64,000 bases of DNA from assembly GCF_002849655.1 (NCBI RefSeq), contig NZ_PDNW01000002.1:341733-405732 (forward strand), written 5' to 3'. This DNA is from Pollutimonas subterranea (GTDB lineage: Bacteria; Pseudomonadota; Gammaproteobacteria; Burkholderiales; Burkholderiaceae_B). Both the position numbers and the translations under genes were made by a program. Every line of letters starts with the position of its first letter. The first letter of the stretch is position 1. Below, in pieces: positions 50,118 through 58,670 of the stretch. The notes under the pieces are model-generated. The model made no database searches and was not told the DNA's origin. It was given only the letters and a program-made list of their open reading frames with translations.

Positions 50118-52764
50118 GCGGGTATTCCTCGTTCAGCCGCAAGAAAGGCAGCACGTCGCAGTATTTGATATCGTCGGGCCGTAAGCTTTCATTGCGCGCG
50201 ACCCCGGCCACGTATTCTTGCGCCAGGCTTTCGATGGTACGGCGCCATTCCGCCATTAGCGTATCCCAGCTATGGTCGGCGAAAGCGGGCCACTCGTTCA
50301 CGGCTGACAGGCCCTCGAGGCCGTAATCGCCATCGACCAGCCCCTTCACGTTAACCGCCTTGGCATGCAGGCCTACCATGACAAGCGCGGCCACGGCGTG
50401 GTCTTCGCCCGCCAATACCGATGCGTAGAAAGGCAGTTGCAGGCCCACGGGGCGCTGCCGCATCCAGTCGGAGCGCGGATCGATATTGCTGTCGCCCGCC
50501 TTGTAGTCAATGACAGCGAGCCGCCCGTCGTTCAATTGATCGATGCGGTCCAGGCGCAGATTCAGTTCCAACGGTCCGTGCGACCATTGGTAGCTTTGCT
50601 CGACGTCGCGTATCGTGAATTCCGTACGCGTAAGCTCGAGCGCCAGCCAGTCGCGCAGTATCTTCATGGCGCGTTCCGTTTCCAGTGCGCGCAGCACCAC
50701 GCCGTAGTCCTCCAGGCACTCATCGGCCGCCTGTTGCACGGCTTGTTGCAAAAGAGCATCCAGGCGTCCGTCAGTATTCCGTTCACGCAGGCTCTGCTGG
50801 TCCGGAACAAGCCGCCAGACAAGTTCGATAGCCTTGTGCAGGAATACACCTCGCGCATTCTGGTCGGCAACATCGGCATAGTCTGGAAGCTGGCTGGCGC
50901 CCAATCGATACTTCACAAACGCCCACAGAGGGTTGCGGGCCTGCGTATCGATAACGGCTATGCCGCCACGCGTCGCCCGCCCCGCTTGCAGCGCCGGCCC
51001 TTGTTCGTCCAGCATGCATTCAAGCACGCAACTGGCTTGCAATTCCGTGTCCATGCTCATCTCGGTCACCGGCAGTCCGGCGATGCAAGGACTCGGCCGA
51101 AGCTCGCTCTCACCCTCATGCTGTGCATGGCTCAGGCAAACCTCGGGGGCGCAGGCCAACAAGGCGTCATACATCGATGACGCCCAGTGCAATTCCCGCT
51201 CTGGTGTGGCACGCGGGGCATTGGCCTTGCGTAGCGCGGCCAATGGAATGAAAGGATTGGGCTTTGGGGCGGCGGGCAATACGTTGTCGGTCAGGCCTAG
51301 CACCCATATGCCGTCCCAGCGCCCTCCTTCCGATTCAAGAAAGCCCAACACGTCGAGCCGTGCAGAAGGGTCCCGTTGCGGCTGGAATGGCGTTTCACGC
51401 GCAAGGCGAGTCAGCATTGCCACCGCAGCGGATAATCCGGTTGATCCCACGACAGGCGCCTGCCGGCCAAACCGATCCAACAGGCCGTCGAACGCCTCCA
51501 CCACCTGGTAAGCGTGACTGTCCAGTGAGCTCTGGCCCGGAAAGCCCAGCGCCTGCAGCCAGGACCGGAAGCGCCGCGTCCATGTGTCGATATCCGCGGT
51601 GGCAGTCTGTTCCAGCCAGGCGGCCACGCAGTCCTTCCAGGCAGCGCCAAGGAGCGGAGCATGGCTATCGAACAGATCCCCGAATTCGGCCAGCGACACT
51701 TTCACCTTGGCCTGCTTGCGCCAGAGTGCATCCATGGCGGCCCTTCCCGAGGCCTCGTGCAGGTCGCCCGCACACGCGCCGGCCAGCAGCGCCTGGCCCA
51801 GATCGCGAGGTTCGCAATATTTTTTTTGTACAAACTGGGCCACTATGCGCAGCCAAGCCAGCGCGGCACGGACCAGCGGCCACTCCGAAAGAGGCCGTGC
51901 AACGGCAACGTTATAGGCATGGGGCCGACCGTGCACATCCCTGCCCAGGGCATTGCGCAAGCTGCGATGCGCCAGGACGACATCGGCCTCGAGCCTGGCC
52001 GCCACGATCGCGTAGCGTCCGCCGGGATCCTGGCTTAGTTTATCGGACGCCCACCGCGCCGCCATGCGCCACTCATTGTCTGGATCCGGAGCGACCAGGC
52101 GCCGGACCATGCCAGCCGCCGGAGCGGTGGTATCCAGGACCAGCACCTCGATATCCTGCTCCCGCATAGCATCGAGCAGACTGGAAAGTCGTGGCGATAG
52201 TTCATTGAAGCCGGCCAACACCAGGGTTGAAAATGGCATGCGCAGCCAGCCACGACGAATTGCAGCATGAATTTTTTCGTAAGCCAGGTTTCCGTCTTCA
52301 AGGTCCATCGCCGCAAGCGTCTGCCGGTAGCGATCACGCCACGTCCGAAAACGCTGGAACTCCGCAGTTTCAACTTCGGGCGGAACGCTTATTTGCCACT
52401 CGTCCAGCAGTTGATCGGCCTGCGCCGCCAGGCGCGCCGCCTGGGCTACATCCAGAAGCACATGGTCCGATTCCTCGTCGGCGATCACGCGCTGCCATAG
52501 AAGCTGCGACCCAAACGCATCGACGGTGTGCGAAGCGAGGTCGGAGTCCGGTACGAACGACAACTGGTCGGCGGCGCGGGCGAGCCAGCCCGACAAGGGA
52601 ACGATATCAGGCACTTCCATCACCTGGCGCGTCTCGCTCAAGCCGGCTGACAATTCGGCGACGATCCGGCGCGCATGGCGATTGTTGACCGTCAGGATCA
52701 GGATGGAACCGGTATCCTGCTGCGAGAGCTGATCCAGGGAAACTGTTGCGAATTGATCGGTCAT
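50107..52764 (-). CDS. PD-(D/E)XK nuclease/helicase-like protein, AddB-like
   Basis: Partner of the AddA-like helicase, 885 residues. The N-terminal part is a helicase-like domain without a functional Walker A (ILILTVNNRHARRIVAELSAG), the middle contains AFNEL-like LVLAGFNELSPRLSSLLDAM, and the C terminus bears a nuclease core: FLHKAIELVWRL, LNLRLDRIDQLNDGRLAVIDYKAGD with the catalytic D and K, then QLPFYASVL. No four-cysteine iron-sulfur motif typical of AddB is obvious. Together with the AddA-like protein there are two nuclease sites in the complex. Confidence 0.85.
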   Translation of the reverse strand: MTDQFATVSLDQLSQQDTGSILILTVNNRHARRIVAELSAGLSETRQVMEVPDIVPLSGWLARAADQLSFVPDSDLASHTVDAFGSQLLWQRVIADEESDHVLLDVAQAARLAAQADQLLDEWQISVPPEVETAEFQRFRTWRDRYRQTLAAMDLEDGNLAYEKIHAAIRRGWLRMPFSTLVLAGFNELSPRLSSLLDAMREQDIEVLVLDTTAPAAGMVRRLVAPDPDNEWRMAARWASDKLSQDPGGRYAIVAARLEADVVLAHRSLRNALGRDVHGRPHAYNVAVARPLSEWPLVRAALAWLRIVAQFVQKKYCEPRDLGQALLAGACAGDLHEASGRAAMDALWRKQAKVKVSLAEFGDLFDSHAPLLGAAWKDCVAAWLEQTATADIDTWTRRFRSWLQALGFPGQSSLDSHAYQVVEAFDGLLDRFGRQAPVVGSTGLSAAVAMLTRLARETPFQPQRDPSARLDVLGFLESEGGRWDGIWVLGLTDNVLPAAPKPNPFIPLAALRKANAPRATPERELHWASSMYDALLACAPEVCLSHAQHEGESELRPSPCIAGLPVTEMSMDTELQASCVLECMLDEQGPALQAGRATRGGIAVIDTQARNPLWAFVKYRLGASQLPDYADVADQNARGVFLHKAIELVWRLVPDQQSLRERNTDGRLDALLQQAVQQAADECLEDYGVVLRALETERAMKILRDWLALELTRTEFTIRDVEQSYQWSHGPLELNLRLDRIDQLNDGRLAVIDYKAGDSNIDPRSDWMRQRPVGLQLPFYASVLAGEDHAVAALVMVGLHAKAVNVKGLVDGDYGLEGLSAVNEWPAFADHSWDTLMAEWRRTIESLAQEYVAGVARNESLRPDDIKYCDVLPFLRLNEEYPHVD

Positions 52765-52812
52765 TATTCGTGGGTCGTCAGGAAAACTGAAACAGGTTCA
52801 CGGCCGCCCCCA

Positions 52813-53562
52813 TCAAGGCTGCGCAAAACCATGCTTGGCCAGAATCGATTGGCCTTGGTCGGAAAGCACGAACGCGATGAATTCCGCGGCAAGGGGGTGC
52901 CGGTTCTCGCGCTCGACCGGAGCAATGGAATAGCGCAGGGGAATGGGCGATGGCAGGGCCTGGATCACCTTGACCTTATCTGCCACGGTGGCTGCGTCGG
53001 TCGCAAAGACGATTCCTGCGTCGACCGCGCCTCGGGCCACATAGTCGAGGACCTGCCGTGCATTCTCGCCCAGCACTTCACGTTGCTTGACGTCGTTCCA
53101 GGCACCCGCCTTTTCCAGGGCTGCTTTTGCGTAACGTCCGGCCGGCACCATGGCGGGATTACCCAATGCTATGCGCTCCACGCCCGCGAGATCGCTCAGT
53201 GACTTGATATTGCCCGGCTTGCTGGCCGGCACAATCAGTACAAGCTCGTTGCCGATGAAATCCTTGGATGTCGCGGCGTCCACTACCCCGGCCTTGACCG
53301 CCTTGTCCATGGCAACCTGGTCGGCCGACGCAAAAACGTCGGACGGCATGCCATTGGCGATATGCGTCATCAAGGTATCCGACCCGGCGAAACTTAATAG
53401 CACTTTCGTGCCGGGATGCGCCTGCTGGAACTGAACAGCCACTTCCGCGAAGCCATTGGTAAGGCTGGATGCGGCCGACACCAGCATGTCTTCGGCCGAT
53501 GCCGGCGCATTCCATCCGAGCGCGACAAGCAGCGCTGCCGCGACAAATTGCTTGAATTTCAT
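52813..53562 (-). CDS. modA: Molybdate ABC transporter substrate-binding protein
   Basis: Periplasmic molybdate/tungstate-binding protein, 249 residues from the ATG at 53562 (GGAGGAAC just upstream). Signal peptide MKFKQFVAAALLVALGWNAPASA precedes DMLVSAASSLTNGFAEVAVQFQQAHPGTKVLLSFAGSDTL, DVFASADQVAMDKA and VDAGIVFATDA, the ModA family pattern. modB and modC are not adjacent, so it is an orphan here or uses a permease elsewhere. It is divergent from xerD. Confidence 0.88.
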   Translation of the reverse strand: MKFKQFVAAALLVALGWNAPASAEDMLVSAASSLTNGFAEVAVQFQQAHPGTKVLLSFAGSDTLMTHIANGMPSDVFASADQVAMDKAVKAGVVDAATSKDFIGNELVLIVPASKPGNIKSLSDLAGVERIALGNPAMVPAGRYAKAALEKAGAWNDVKQREVLGENARQVLDYVARGAVDAGIVFATDAATVADKVKVIQALPSPIPLRYSIAPVERENRHPLAAEFIAFVLSDQGQSILAKHGFAQP

Positions 53563-53708
53563 TTGTTCCTCCGAGTATCTGCAGATAGACAGGATGTTCC
53601 GCGGCGTATGGTTGGGTCCACCGACATTGCGATAGTAAAGCACACTGGGTTTGCACGTTCCGCACAGGTCGGCCACTGATAGAATATGAATCTTTCCGCG
53701 GGGCAATC

Positions 53709-54608
53709 GTGGCTTTGTCATCTCTCGCTTCCGTCGATTCATTTATCGATGCCATCTGGCTGGAAGACGGCCTGGCGCCCAACACGCTGTCGGCGTACCG
53801 TCGCGACCTGACTGCGTTCGCGAACTGGTTGCGGACCAAGAAGAACAAGCAACTGGATCACGGTGATGCAGCGGACATACAAGACTGGTTTGCCGCCATC
53901 CACGCCACCAGTAAGGCCACGACCGCAAACCGGCGCCTGGCTTCCCTGAGGCGCTATTACCTGTGGGCATTGCGTCACGGCCTGGTCGCCAAGGACCCTT
54001 GCCTGGCTTTGCATGCCGCCAAGCAAGCAGCCCGATTCCCCAAGACCTTGTCGGAAGATAACGTCGATGCCTTGCTGCAGGCGCCAGATGCAGGCACCAC
54101 GCTGGGCCTGCGCGACCGCGCCATGCTTGAAACCCTCTATGCCACCGGCCTTCGGGCCAGCGAGCTGATCAATCTCAACGTGCTGGACGTAAGCCTTACC
54201 GAAGGCGTGCTCAGGGTCAACGTCGGCAAAGGCGGAAAGGATCGCCTGGTTCCACTGGGGCAAGAGGCGCAATACTGGATAGACCTATATATCAGGCAAG
54301 CACGCCCTCAGTTGCTCGGCGCACGGCGCGAAGACGCCTTGTTCGTGACAGCCCGGGCGGGCGCCATGACGCGCCAGGCGTTCTGGCTTATCGTCAAGAA
54401 ATATGCGCTTCAGGCCGACATCCATGCACCACTGTCGCCGCATGTCGTCAGGCATGCCTTTGCCACGCACTTGTTGAACCATGGCGCCGATCTCCGAGTG
54501 GTCCAGATGCTGCTGGGCCATGCCGATATCTCCACCACACAGATTTATACTCACGTGGCGAGCGAAAGGCTCAAAGCCCTGCACGCCAAACACCATCCGC
54601 GTGCCTGA
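53709..54608 (+). CDS. xerD: Tyrosine recombinase XerD
   Basis: Site-specific recombinase resolving chromosome dimers at dif with XerC. The 299-residue protein starts at GTG; the N-terminal SAM-like domain reads IDAIWLEDGLAPNTLSAYRRDLTAFANWL, the catalytic residues are R in TGLRASELINL, K in VGKGGKDRLVPLG, HxxR in LSPHVVRHAFATHLLNHGADLRVVQMLLGHADISTTQIYTHV, and the final tyrosine in IYTH. Length and motifs fit XerD rather than a phage integrase, though it borders the accessory region. Confidence 0.93.
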   Translation: MALSSLASVDSFIDAIWLEDGLAPNTLSAYRRDLTAFANWLRTKKNKQLDHGDAADIQDWFAAIHATSKATTANRRLASLRRYYLWALRHGLVAKDPCLALHAAKQAARFPKTLSEDNVDALLQAPDAGTTLGLRDRAMLETLYATGLRASELINLNVLDVSLTEGVLRVNVGKGGKDRLVPLGQEAQYWIDLYIRQARPQLLGARREDALFVTARAGAMTRQAFWLIVKKYALQADIHAPLSPHVVRHAFATHLLNHGADLRVVQMLLGHADISTTQIYTHVASERLKALHAKHHPRA

Positions 54609-54659
54609 GCACCTCAGCCCCGCACAGGCCCTGTGCATTCAGAAAAGAAGACATTCCCC

Positions 54660-55154
54660 ATGGCAAAAGACAAACATGTCTCGGAAACACCCGTGACGCA
54701 GTTCTTGAAGAAGCACCGCGTGGCGTACAGCGAACATCCCTACGACTATATCGACCACGGCGGCGCCACCGAAGCCGCCAAGCAGCTTGGCCTGGATTTG
54801 CACCAGGTGGCAAAGACATTGATCATGGAAGACGAGGATGCACAGCCACTGATGGTCATCATGCATGGCGACCGCGAAGTCTCCACCAAGAACCTGGCCC
54901 GTCAGATCGCAGCAAAAAAGGTGAGTCCCTGTGCTCCCGATACCGCGCAGAAGCATTCGGGCTATCTGGTGGGCGGGACATCGCCCTTTGCAACACGCAA
55001 AAAAATGCCGGTCTGGATAGAGGCCGCGCTTCTCGACTATCCGCTTATCTACGTAAACGGAGGGCGGCGGGGCTATTTGATAGGTGTGGACCCATCGGCG
55101 CTGGCGTCCTTGCTGGACGCGAAAGCGGTAAATGTGGCCCTGACGAAGGGCTGA
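54660..55154 (+). CDS. ybaK: Cys-tRNA(Pro)/aminoacyl-tRNA deacylase YbaK
   Basis: Editing enzyme of 164 residues clearing mischarged tRNA. The YbaK/ProX fold is seen in VTQFLKKHRVAYSEHPYDYIDHGGATEAAKQLGLDLHQVAKTLIM, the GDREVSTKNLARQIAAKKV loop and the conserved YLVGGTSPFATRKKMPVWIEAALLD. The ATG at 54660 starts with the family's first residues; an upstream frame extends only into the xerD gap. It is the last recognisably core gene before the accessory region. Confidence 0.93.
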   Translation: MAKDKHVSETPVTQFLKKHRVAYSEHPYDYIDHGGATEAAKQLGLDLHQVAKTLIMEDEDAQPLMVIMHGDREVSTKNLARQIAAKKVSPCAPDTAQKHSGYLVGGTSPFATRKKMPVWIEAALLDYPLIYVNGGRRGYLIGVDPSALASLLDAKAVNVALTKG

Positions 55155-55364
55155 CCCGGCTTGAGTGCCTGGCGTCTCCAGCAGACGGCGAACTACCTCT
55201 GCAAAGCCCTACGATTACTTGTTCTGGGCTCTTATTGAATAAAAAGTACCGCCATAAGTACCGTCAAAATGTAAGCACTGGATTCGATCTGGTAAAGGCT
55301 GGACCGCGATTATTATTGTCCACGGTTCGCTATTTCTACCACCTAAGAACGTTGCGCTATCGCC
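55155..55364. other. Core/accessory junction, no supported gene
   Basis: About 210 bases of lower-GC sequence. It contains two imperfect copies of GTACCGCCA (55246-55270) ten or so bases apart. A 68-codon open frame (55235-55441) has no good start signal and reads into the opposite gene. No tRNA or direct-repeat pair that could be an att site was visible, although the abrupt change in composition here suggests the edge of an inserted block. Confidence 0.4.
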
Positions 55365-55955
55365 TCAAAATTTATTATCGCCAAACAAGTGCCGGTAACT
55401 CGCCCCTAGCAACTGAACACGCTTTGACTCCAACGCAATGATCCGCGAATGCATACGGTTAAAGGTGACTTGATGCATTCCTTTGGGTTTTTTCCAGTAT
55501 CCACTACCGCCCAGCTTCTCTTCCAATATTCGTTGCTCGCGCCATGTAGCATCCGTTTCATCCTCGGACTGGCTGGGATATCGGAACTTTTGACACGTCC
55601 GACAAGCTACTTGCCGTGATAGATACACGATGGCACACCGCCTGTCGCAGCAGGGGCAGACAAACCAGATGCGCTCGCCACCATAGTTACACGCAGTCGT
55701 AGTGGTTTGGACGCACTCGCTAACCTCATGCTCATCATTTAAACGGTAATCGAACTGAACACCGCCCCTGAGCGCTCGCACGTCAATGGCAGCCATGACG
55801 GTACCGCTGGCGTCTTTCCAATACCAACTATAGGCTGTATTGTCTTTTAGCAGGCCGTCGCGCTGTAACCGCCGCACGTCCATGTTGCGCGTGCACGATG
55901 TTTTTCGATACTGCACTGGTCGACCAGCACTCGTTCTACGCCCGCCTTTTCCCAT
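55365..55955 (-). CDS. Zinc-ribbon protein of unknown function
   Basis: A 196-residue protein. A basic N terminus (MGKGGRRTSAGRPVQYRKTS) leads to a beta-rich middle (YSWYWKDASGTVMAAIDVRALRGGVQFDYRL) and then a cysteine cluster: WFVCPCCDRRCAIVYL followed by ACRTCQKFRYPSQSEDE, two CxxC-like pairs about 18 residues apart that should hold one zinc. The last 50 residues are helical and charged. Such proteins are found next to XRE regulators in mobile regions and are thought to bind nucleic acid. It ends the XRE-led minus-strand unit with a 57-base gap. Confidence 0.7.
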   Translation of the reverse strand: MGKGGRRTSAGRPVQYRKTSCTRNMDVRRLQRDGLLKDNTAYSWYWKDASGTVMAAIDVRALRGGVQFDYRLNDEHEVSECVQTTTTACNYGGERIWFVCPCCDRRCAIVYLSRQVACRTCQKFRYPSQSEDETDATWREQRILEEKLGGSGYWKKPKGMHQVTFNRMHSRIIALESKRVQLLGASYRHLFGDNKF

Positions 55956-56012
55956 TGTGCCTCACTTCTATGAAAACGAAAACATTAGGTAAATCCAACT
56001 TCATAGGCATAT

Positions 56013-56279
56013 CTAAAGGCTCGCTTCGTCTTTACTCTCATGTGCCGGTGCCACGAGTAAGTCAACCACATCAACACCTAGTGCACGAGCAAAGCGCTCC
56101 AGGCCGTCGACACTGATATTAGTGACACACCGCTCCAGCTGCGAAACGTAAGTACGATGGAAATCCGCCAGCTCAGCCATTTTTTCCTGGCTTAGGCCAC
56201 GGTCATTACGTAGTCTTTTCAGGTTGATAGCTATCCTTTCGCGTGCCGTCATCGGCTGCATTGTCGCTCTTGCATTCAT
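56013..56279 (-). CDS. XRE family regulator (restriction-controller-like)
   Basis: Small DNA-binding protein of 88 residues. The helix-turn-helix is ERIAINLKRLRNDRGLSQEKMAELADFHRTYVSQLERCVTNISVDGLERFARALGVDVVDLL. The HRTYVSQLERxxxNIS pattern is that of the C (controller) proteins of restriction-modification systems and related short XRE repressors. No methylase is adjacent. It is divergent from the HNH gene with 73 bases between; a dyad AGTATGTAACT (56317-56327) in the gap could be its operator. Confidence 0.83.
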   Translation of the reverse strand: MNARATMQPMTARERIAINLKRLRNDRGLSQEKMAELADFHRTYVSQLERCVTNISVDGLERFARALGVDVVDLLVAPAHESKDEASL

Positions 56280-56316
56280 GCACGAGAGAGTGGCGGACTA
56301 CTCCTTAATGTTCTAC

Positions 56317-56327
56317 AGTATGTAACT
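56317..56327. promoter_or_regulatory. Possible operator dyad between XRE and HNH genes
   Basis: AGT-ATGTA-ACT is a short inverted repeat in the centre of the divergent gap. XRE/C proteins bind dyads of this size. One imperfect site, so weak support. Confidence 0.25.
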
Positions 56328-56352
56328 CTACTGGTTTTGAATCTCTCTGCTT

Positions 56353-57681
56353 ATGAAGGTTATAAAAATAACTAACACTGCCTTAGACCTGAGGGCGGTC
56401 GAACGGATGCCGTTATATCCAAAAAGCCGGCATGCCGATATGAAATGCCAAATATGCCTGCGTCACTTCAACGCCTTACGTTTCAAAACCAAACGCATCC
56501 AGATTTGCCGCTTTTGTGTCGAAGATCTGAACGCGTACCGTACAGTTGCGCAATCCAGCTTCGTATTCTTTGAAGAGAAGTTACGGCTCGGCATGACGAA
56601 GAGCATGCTACGTGGCGAGATGCCGGACGCATCTTATGAAGAGCAGAAAAGGTCAAAACGACTTCGAAAGACCTTCGACGGCGAGTTAGCAAAGGCTTTA
56701 CCAAGTTGGCTAAATAGGCGAGCAGCCGACCATGACCGTTTCGGAAGAGAACACAAGCTTTTGAGAGCGCATAGACGGAACCTACTTTTTCGGCAACGGC
56801 CAAAAAGTTGGAAACGCCCGACCAATTGGGAGACGAATGCCCAGTCTATTCGCCTCGAAGACGGACGCGAGTGCAATGTCTGTAGGGCTTGCAACACCGA
56901 ACTGCACGTTCACCATATCGTATACAAGTCGAACTTCGGCACTAACAACAAAGCAAACTTGGTCACCCTTTGCAGGCGATGCCATGAAGAAGAGCATGGG
57001 CGAAAGTTCAACTTTGGCCAAGAGCTTAACCAAGACGACTGGGACGACACCGTCAAGGAAGCCGTGAAACACACGGGCTCAACAGAATACTGGGAAGAGA
57101 CGCAAGTACCACCGACCCCAAATACGGACCTCGCCCATGCTGCTCGTGAAAACACGCCAGGAGACAAGCCAACATGCTTTGAAGCAAGTAAACCGACTTG
57201 CACATCACCAATGGGGGACGGCCGCAGCCCACATGAAATAGCACAGCGTACCGACCCGCCGCCCGTTGTGGTCGCGCCAGATCACAATACAGGGCGCAAG
57301 AGCGACATGGCAAAGACATCTACAAGCCATACCCTCTCGTTCCTTAACAGGCTAGGCGCTTACATAGGTACCATTCTCCTGTATGTAGTCGCCACCATAA
57401 TCGTCCTTCTTCTGCTCGGTCTATATGGCAGCTTGGCCGGCGCAGTGCTAGCAGTCGGAAATCCAGCGACTATCGAAGTCCCTGAAAACTCAGCCTCTCT
57501 AAAAGATATCGTAAGAATAACCCTTGTGTCAGGCACCACAATTCTTGGCTCGTTTCTTGTCAACTTACGGATCTCCAAGAATGCAAATCCACGGTGGGTT
57601 GCAGCCGTGTTTTCGTGCGCGTTCGTTTTGTATCTAGGCCTTCAGCTCATCAGCATAATGATGGGCTTCGTTTTGGCGTAG
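56353..57681 (+). CDS. HNH endonuclease with C-terminal membrane segments
   Basis: A 442-residue protein with three parts. Residues 32-55 hold a zinc knuckle (CQIC...CRFC). Residues 174-215 are an HNH nuclease: CNVCRACNTELHVHHIVYKS, the central Asn in NKANLVTL, and CRRCHEEEH. A long Pro/charged linker (about 225-325) follows, then hydrophobic segments at about 336-358, 388-404 and 416-439. The likely product is a nuclease tethered to the inner membrane facing the cytoplasm. GC is lower than in the core. The ATG at 56353 has no clear ribosome site; 56407 is another possible start. No full-length family name comes to mind; a phage-defence nuclease is an inference from architecture and neighbours. 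Confidence 0.78.
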   Translation: MKVIKITNTALDLRAVERMPLYPKSRHADMKCQICLRHFNALRFKTKRIQICRFCVEDLNAYRTVAQSSFVFFEEKLRLGMTKSMLRGEMPDASYEEQKRSKRLRKTFDGELAKALPSWLNRRAADHDRFGREHKLLRAHRRNLLFRQRPKSWKRPTNWETNAQSIRLEDGRECNVCRACNTELHVHHIVYKSNFGTNNKANLVTLCRRCHEEEHGRKFNFGQELNQDDWDDTVKEAVKHTGSTEYWEETQVPPTPNTDLAHAARENTPGDKPTCFEASKPTCTSPMGDGRSPHEIAQRTDPPPVVVAPDHNTGRKSDMAKTSTSHTLSFLNRLGAYIGTILLYVVATIIVLLLLGLYGSLAGAVLAVGNPATIEVPENSASLKDIVRITLVSGTTILGSFLVNLRISKNANPRWVAAVFSCAFVLYLGLQLISIMMGFVLA

Positions 57682-57711
57682 TCGTCGCGGCACTTTCGTG
57701 CCTGGCGGCTG

Positions 57712-57729
57712 GCCTCATGGAGGCTTTTT
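57712..57729 (+). terminator. Intrinsic terminator after HNH gene
   Basis: GCCTC-ATG-GAGGC followed by TTTTT, 31 bases after the stop codon. Short stem but canonical form; it separates the HNH gene from the metalloprotease gene. Confidence 0.7.
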
Positions 57730-57791
57730 CATCCGCCCGCTATGGCGCGGCGTACTTTTAAAAATAATTAAACTAACGGGGCACAAAGCTC

Positions 57792-58670
57792 ATGGAAAAA
57801 AACGCTTTAGCGGCAACAACCTTACAAAATAGATTAGATCTGTTTGAAGACTGTGCCTCTGCTGTTGACCATTTATTCAAGCAAGCCCTGGTACATAAGC
57901 AGGACAATGCGTTTCTCGATTTCCTTAACTTCATTAGGAACTTTGACCGACTTTCGGTTTACAACGCAATGCTGGTTCAAATACAGAGGCCCGGTGCTAC
58001 AGCCGTTGGTACAAGGCGGCGTTGGGCAGCAATAGACCGCAATGTGAATCCCGACGCCATCCCGATCATCGTACTGCAGCCATTCGGGCCGGTAAGCTTT
58101 CTGTACGAGCTTGGTGATACCTCGGGCCGTCCCATCCGCGGTCAGGAGCACGGCCCTCTGAAGGCAACAGGCAAGGTCACGGCAAAGCAGTTCAAGGAAA
58201 CAAAACTTACGGCACAGAAACTCAACGTCGAAGTAGTCGACACAAACCAGTATGGTTTATTCTTGGCGGGAACTGCCGCCGCGATCAATCAGTTGCCCGA
58301 AAGACTGGCCCCTTCTAACCAAGCAGATGCGACGTATTACTACCGGGTAAAGCTAAACGCGATCCACGATGATCCGACGCGATTTGCAACGCTGGCACAT
58401 GAGCTAGGCCATATCTATTGTGGGCATTTGGGGGCTCACCCTAAGGGACTGTGGCCCGCACGAACATCCTTGTCGATACAGCACCAAGAACTGGAAGCAG
58501 AAGCTGTTGCCTGGTTGGTTTGCCGACGCACGGGCGTACAGCCAAGATCCGAGGAGTATCTAAGTGCCCTTATGGCCGGAGTGGATATGCAAAGCGTCAG
58601 TATGTACGCAATATTTGAAGCGGCCAATCGCGTCGAAGCAAGAACAAAAATCAAAAAACAGGGTCGCTAG
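57792..58670 (+). CDS. ImmA/IrrE-type metalloprotease with ArdC-like layout
   Basis: A 292-residue protein. The zinc site is LAHELGHIYCGHLG with H203, E204 and H207, and a downstream glutamate in HQELEAEAVAWLVCRRTGV completes it. The N-terminal half, NFIRNFDRLSVYNAMLVQIQRPGATAVGTRRRW with a PFGPVSFLYELGDT strand, resembles the ssDNA-binding domain of ArdC/DUF1738-type antirestriction proteins carried by plasmids and ICEs. IrrE/ImmA peptidases cleave XRE-type repressors, so a link with the nearby XRE regulator is possible. AT-rich upstream region with AACGGGGCACAAAGCTC as a weak ribosome site. Confidence 0.75.
   Translation: MEKNALAATTLQNRLDLFEDCASAVDHLFKQALVHKQDNAFLDFLNFIRNFDRLSVYNAMLVQIQRPGATAVGTRRRWAAIDRNVNPDAIPIIVLQPFGPVSFLYELGDTSGRPIRGQEHGPLKATGKVTAKQFKETKLTAQKLNVEVVDTNQYGLFLAGTAAAINQLPERLAPSNQADATYYYRVKLNAIHDDPTRFATLAHELGHIYCGHLGAHPKGLWPARTSLSIQHQELEAEAVAWLVCRRTGVQPRSEEYLSALMAGVDMQSVSMYAIFEAANRVEARTKIKKQGR

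Noticed and set aside
53709..54608. XerD-type gene as integrase of a mobile island
   Set aside because: Sequence is close to chromosomal XerD and it is followed by ybaK in core-like composition; it flanks the island but does not look like its integrase.
55235..55441. 68-codon plus-strand frame resembling an integrase N terminus in places
   Set aside because: No ribosome site, overlaps the zinc-ribbon gene's 3' end, similarity is too weak to call; treated as non-coding.
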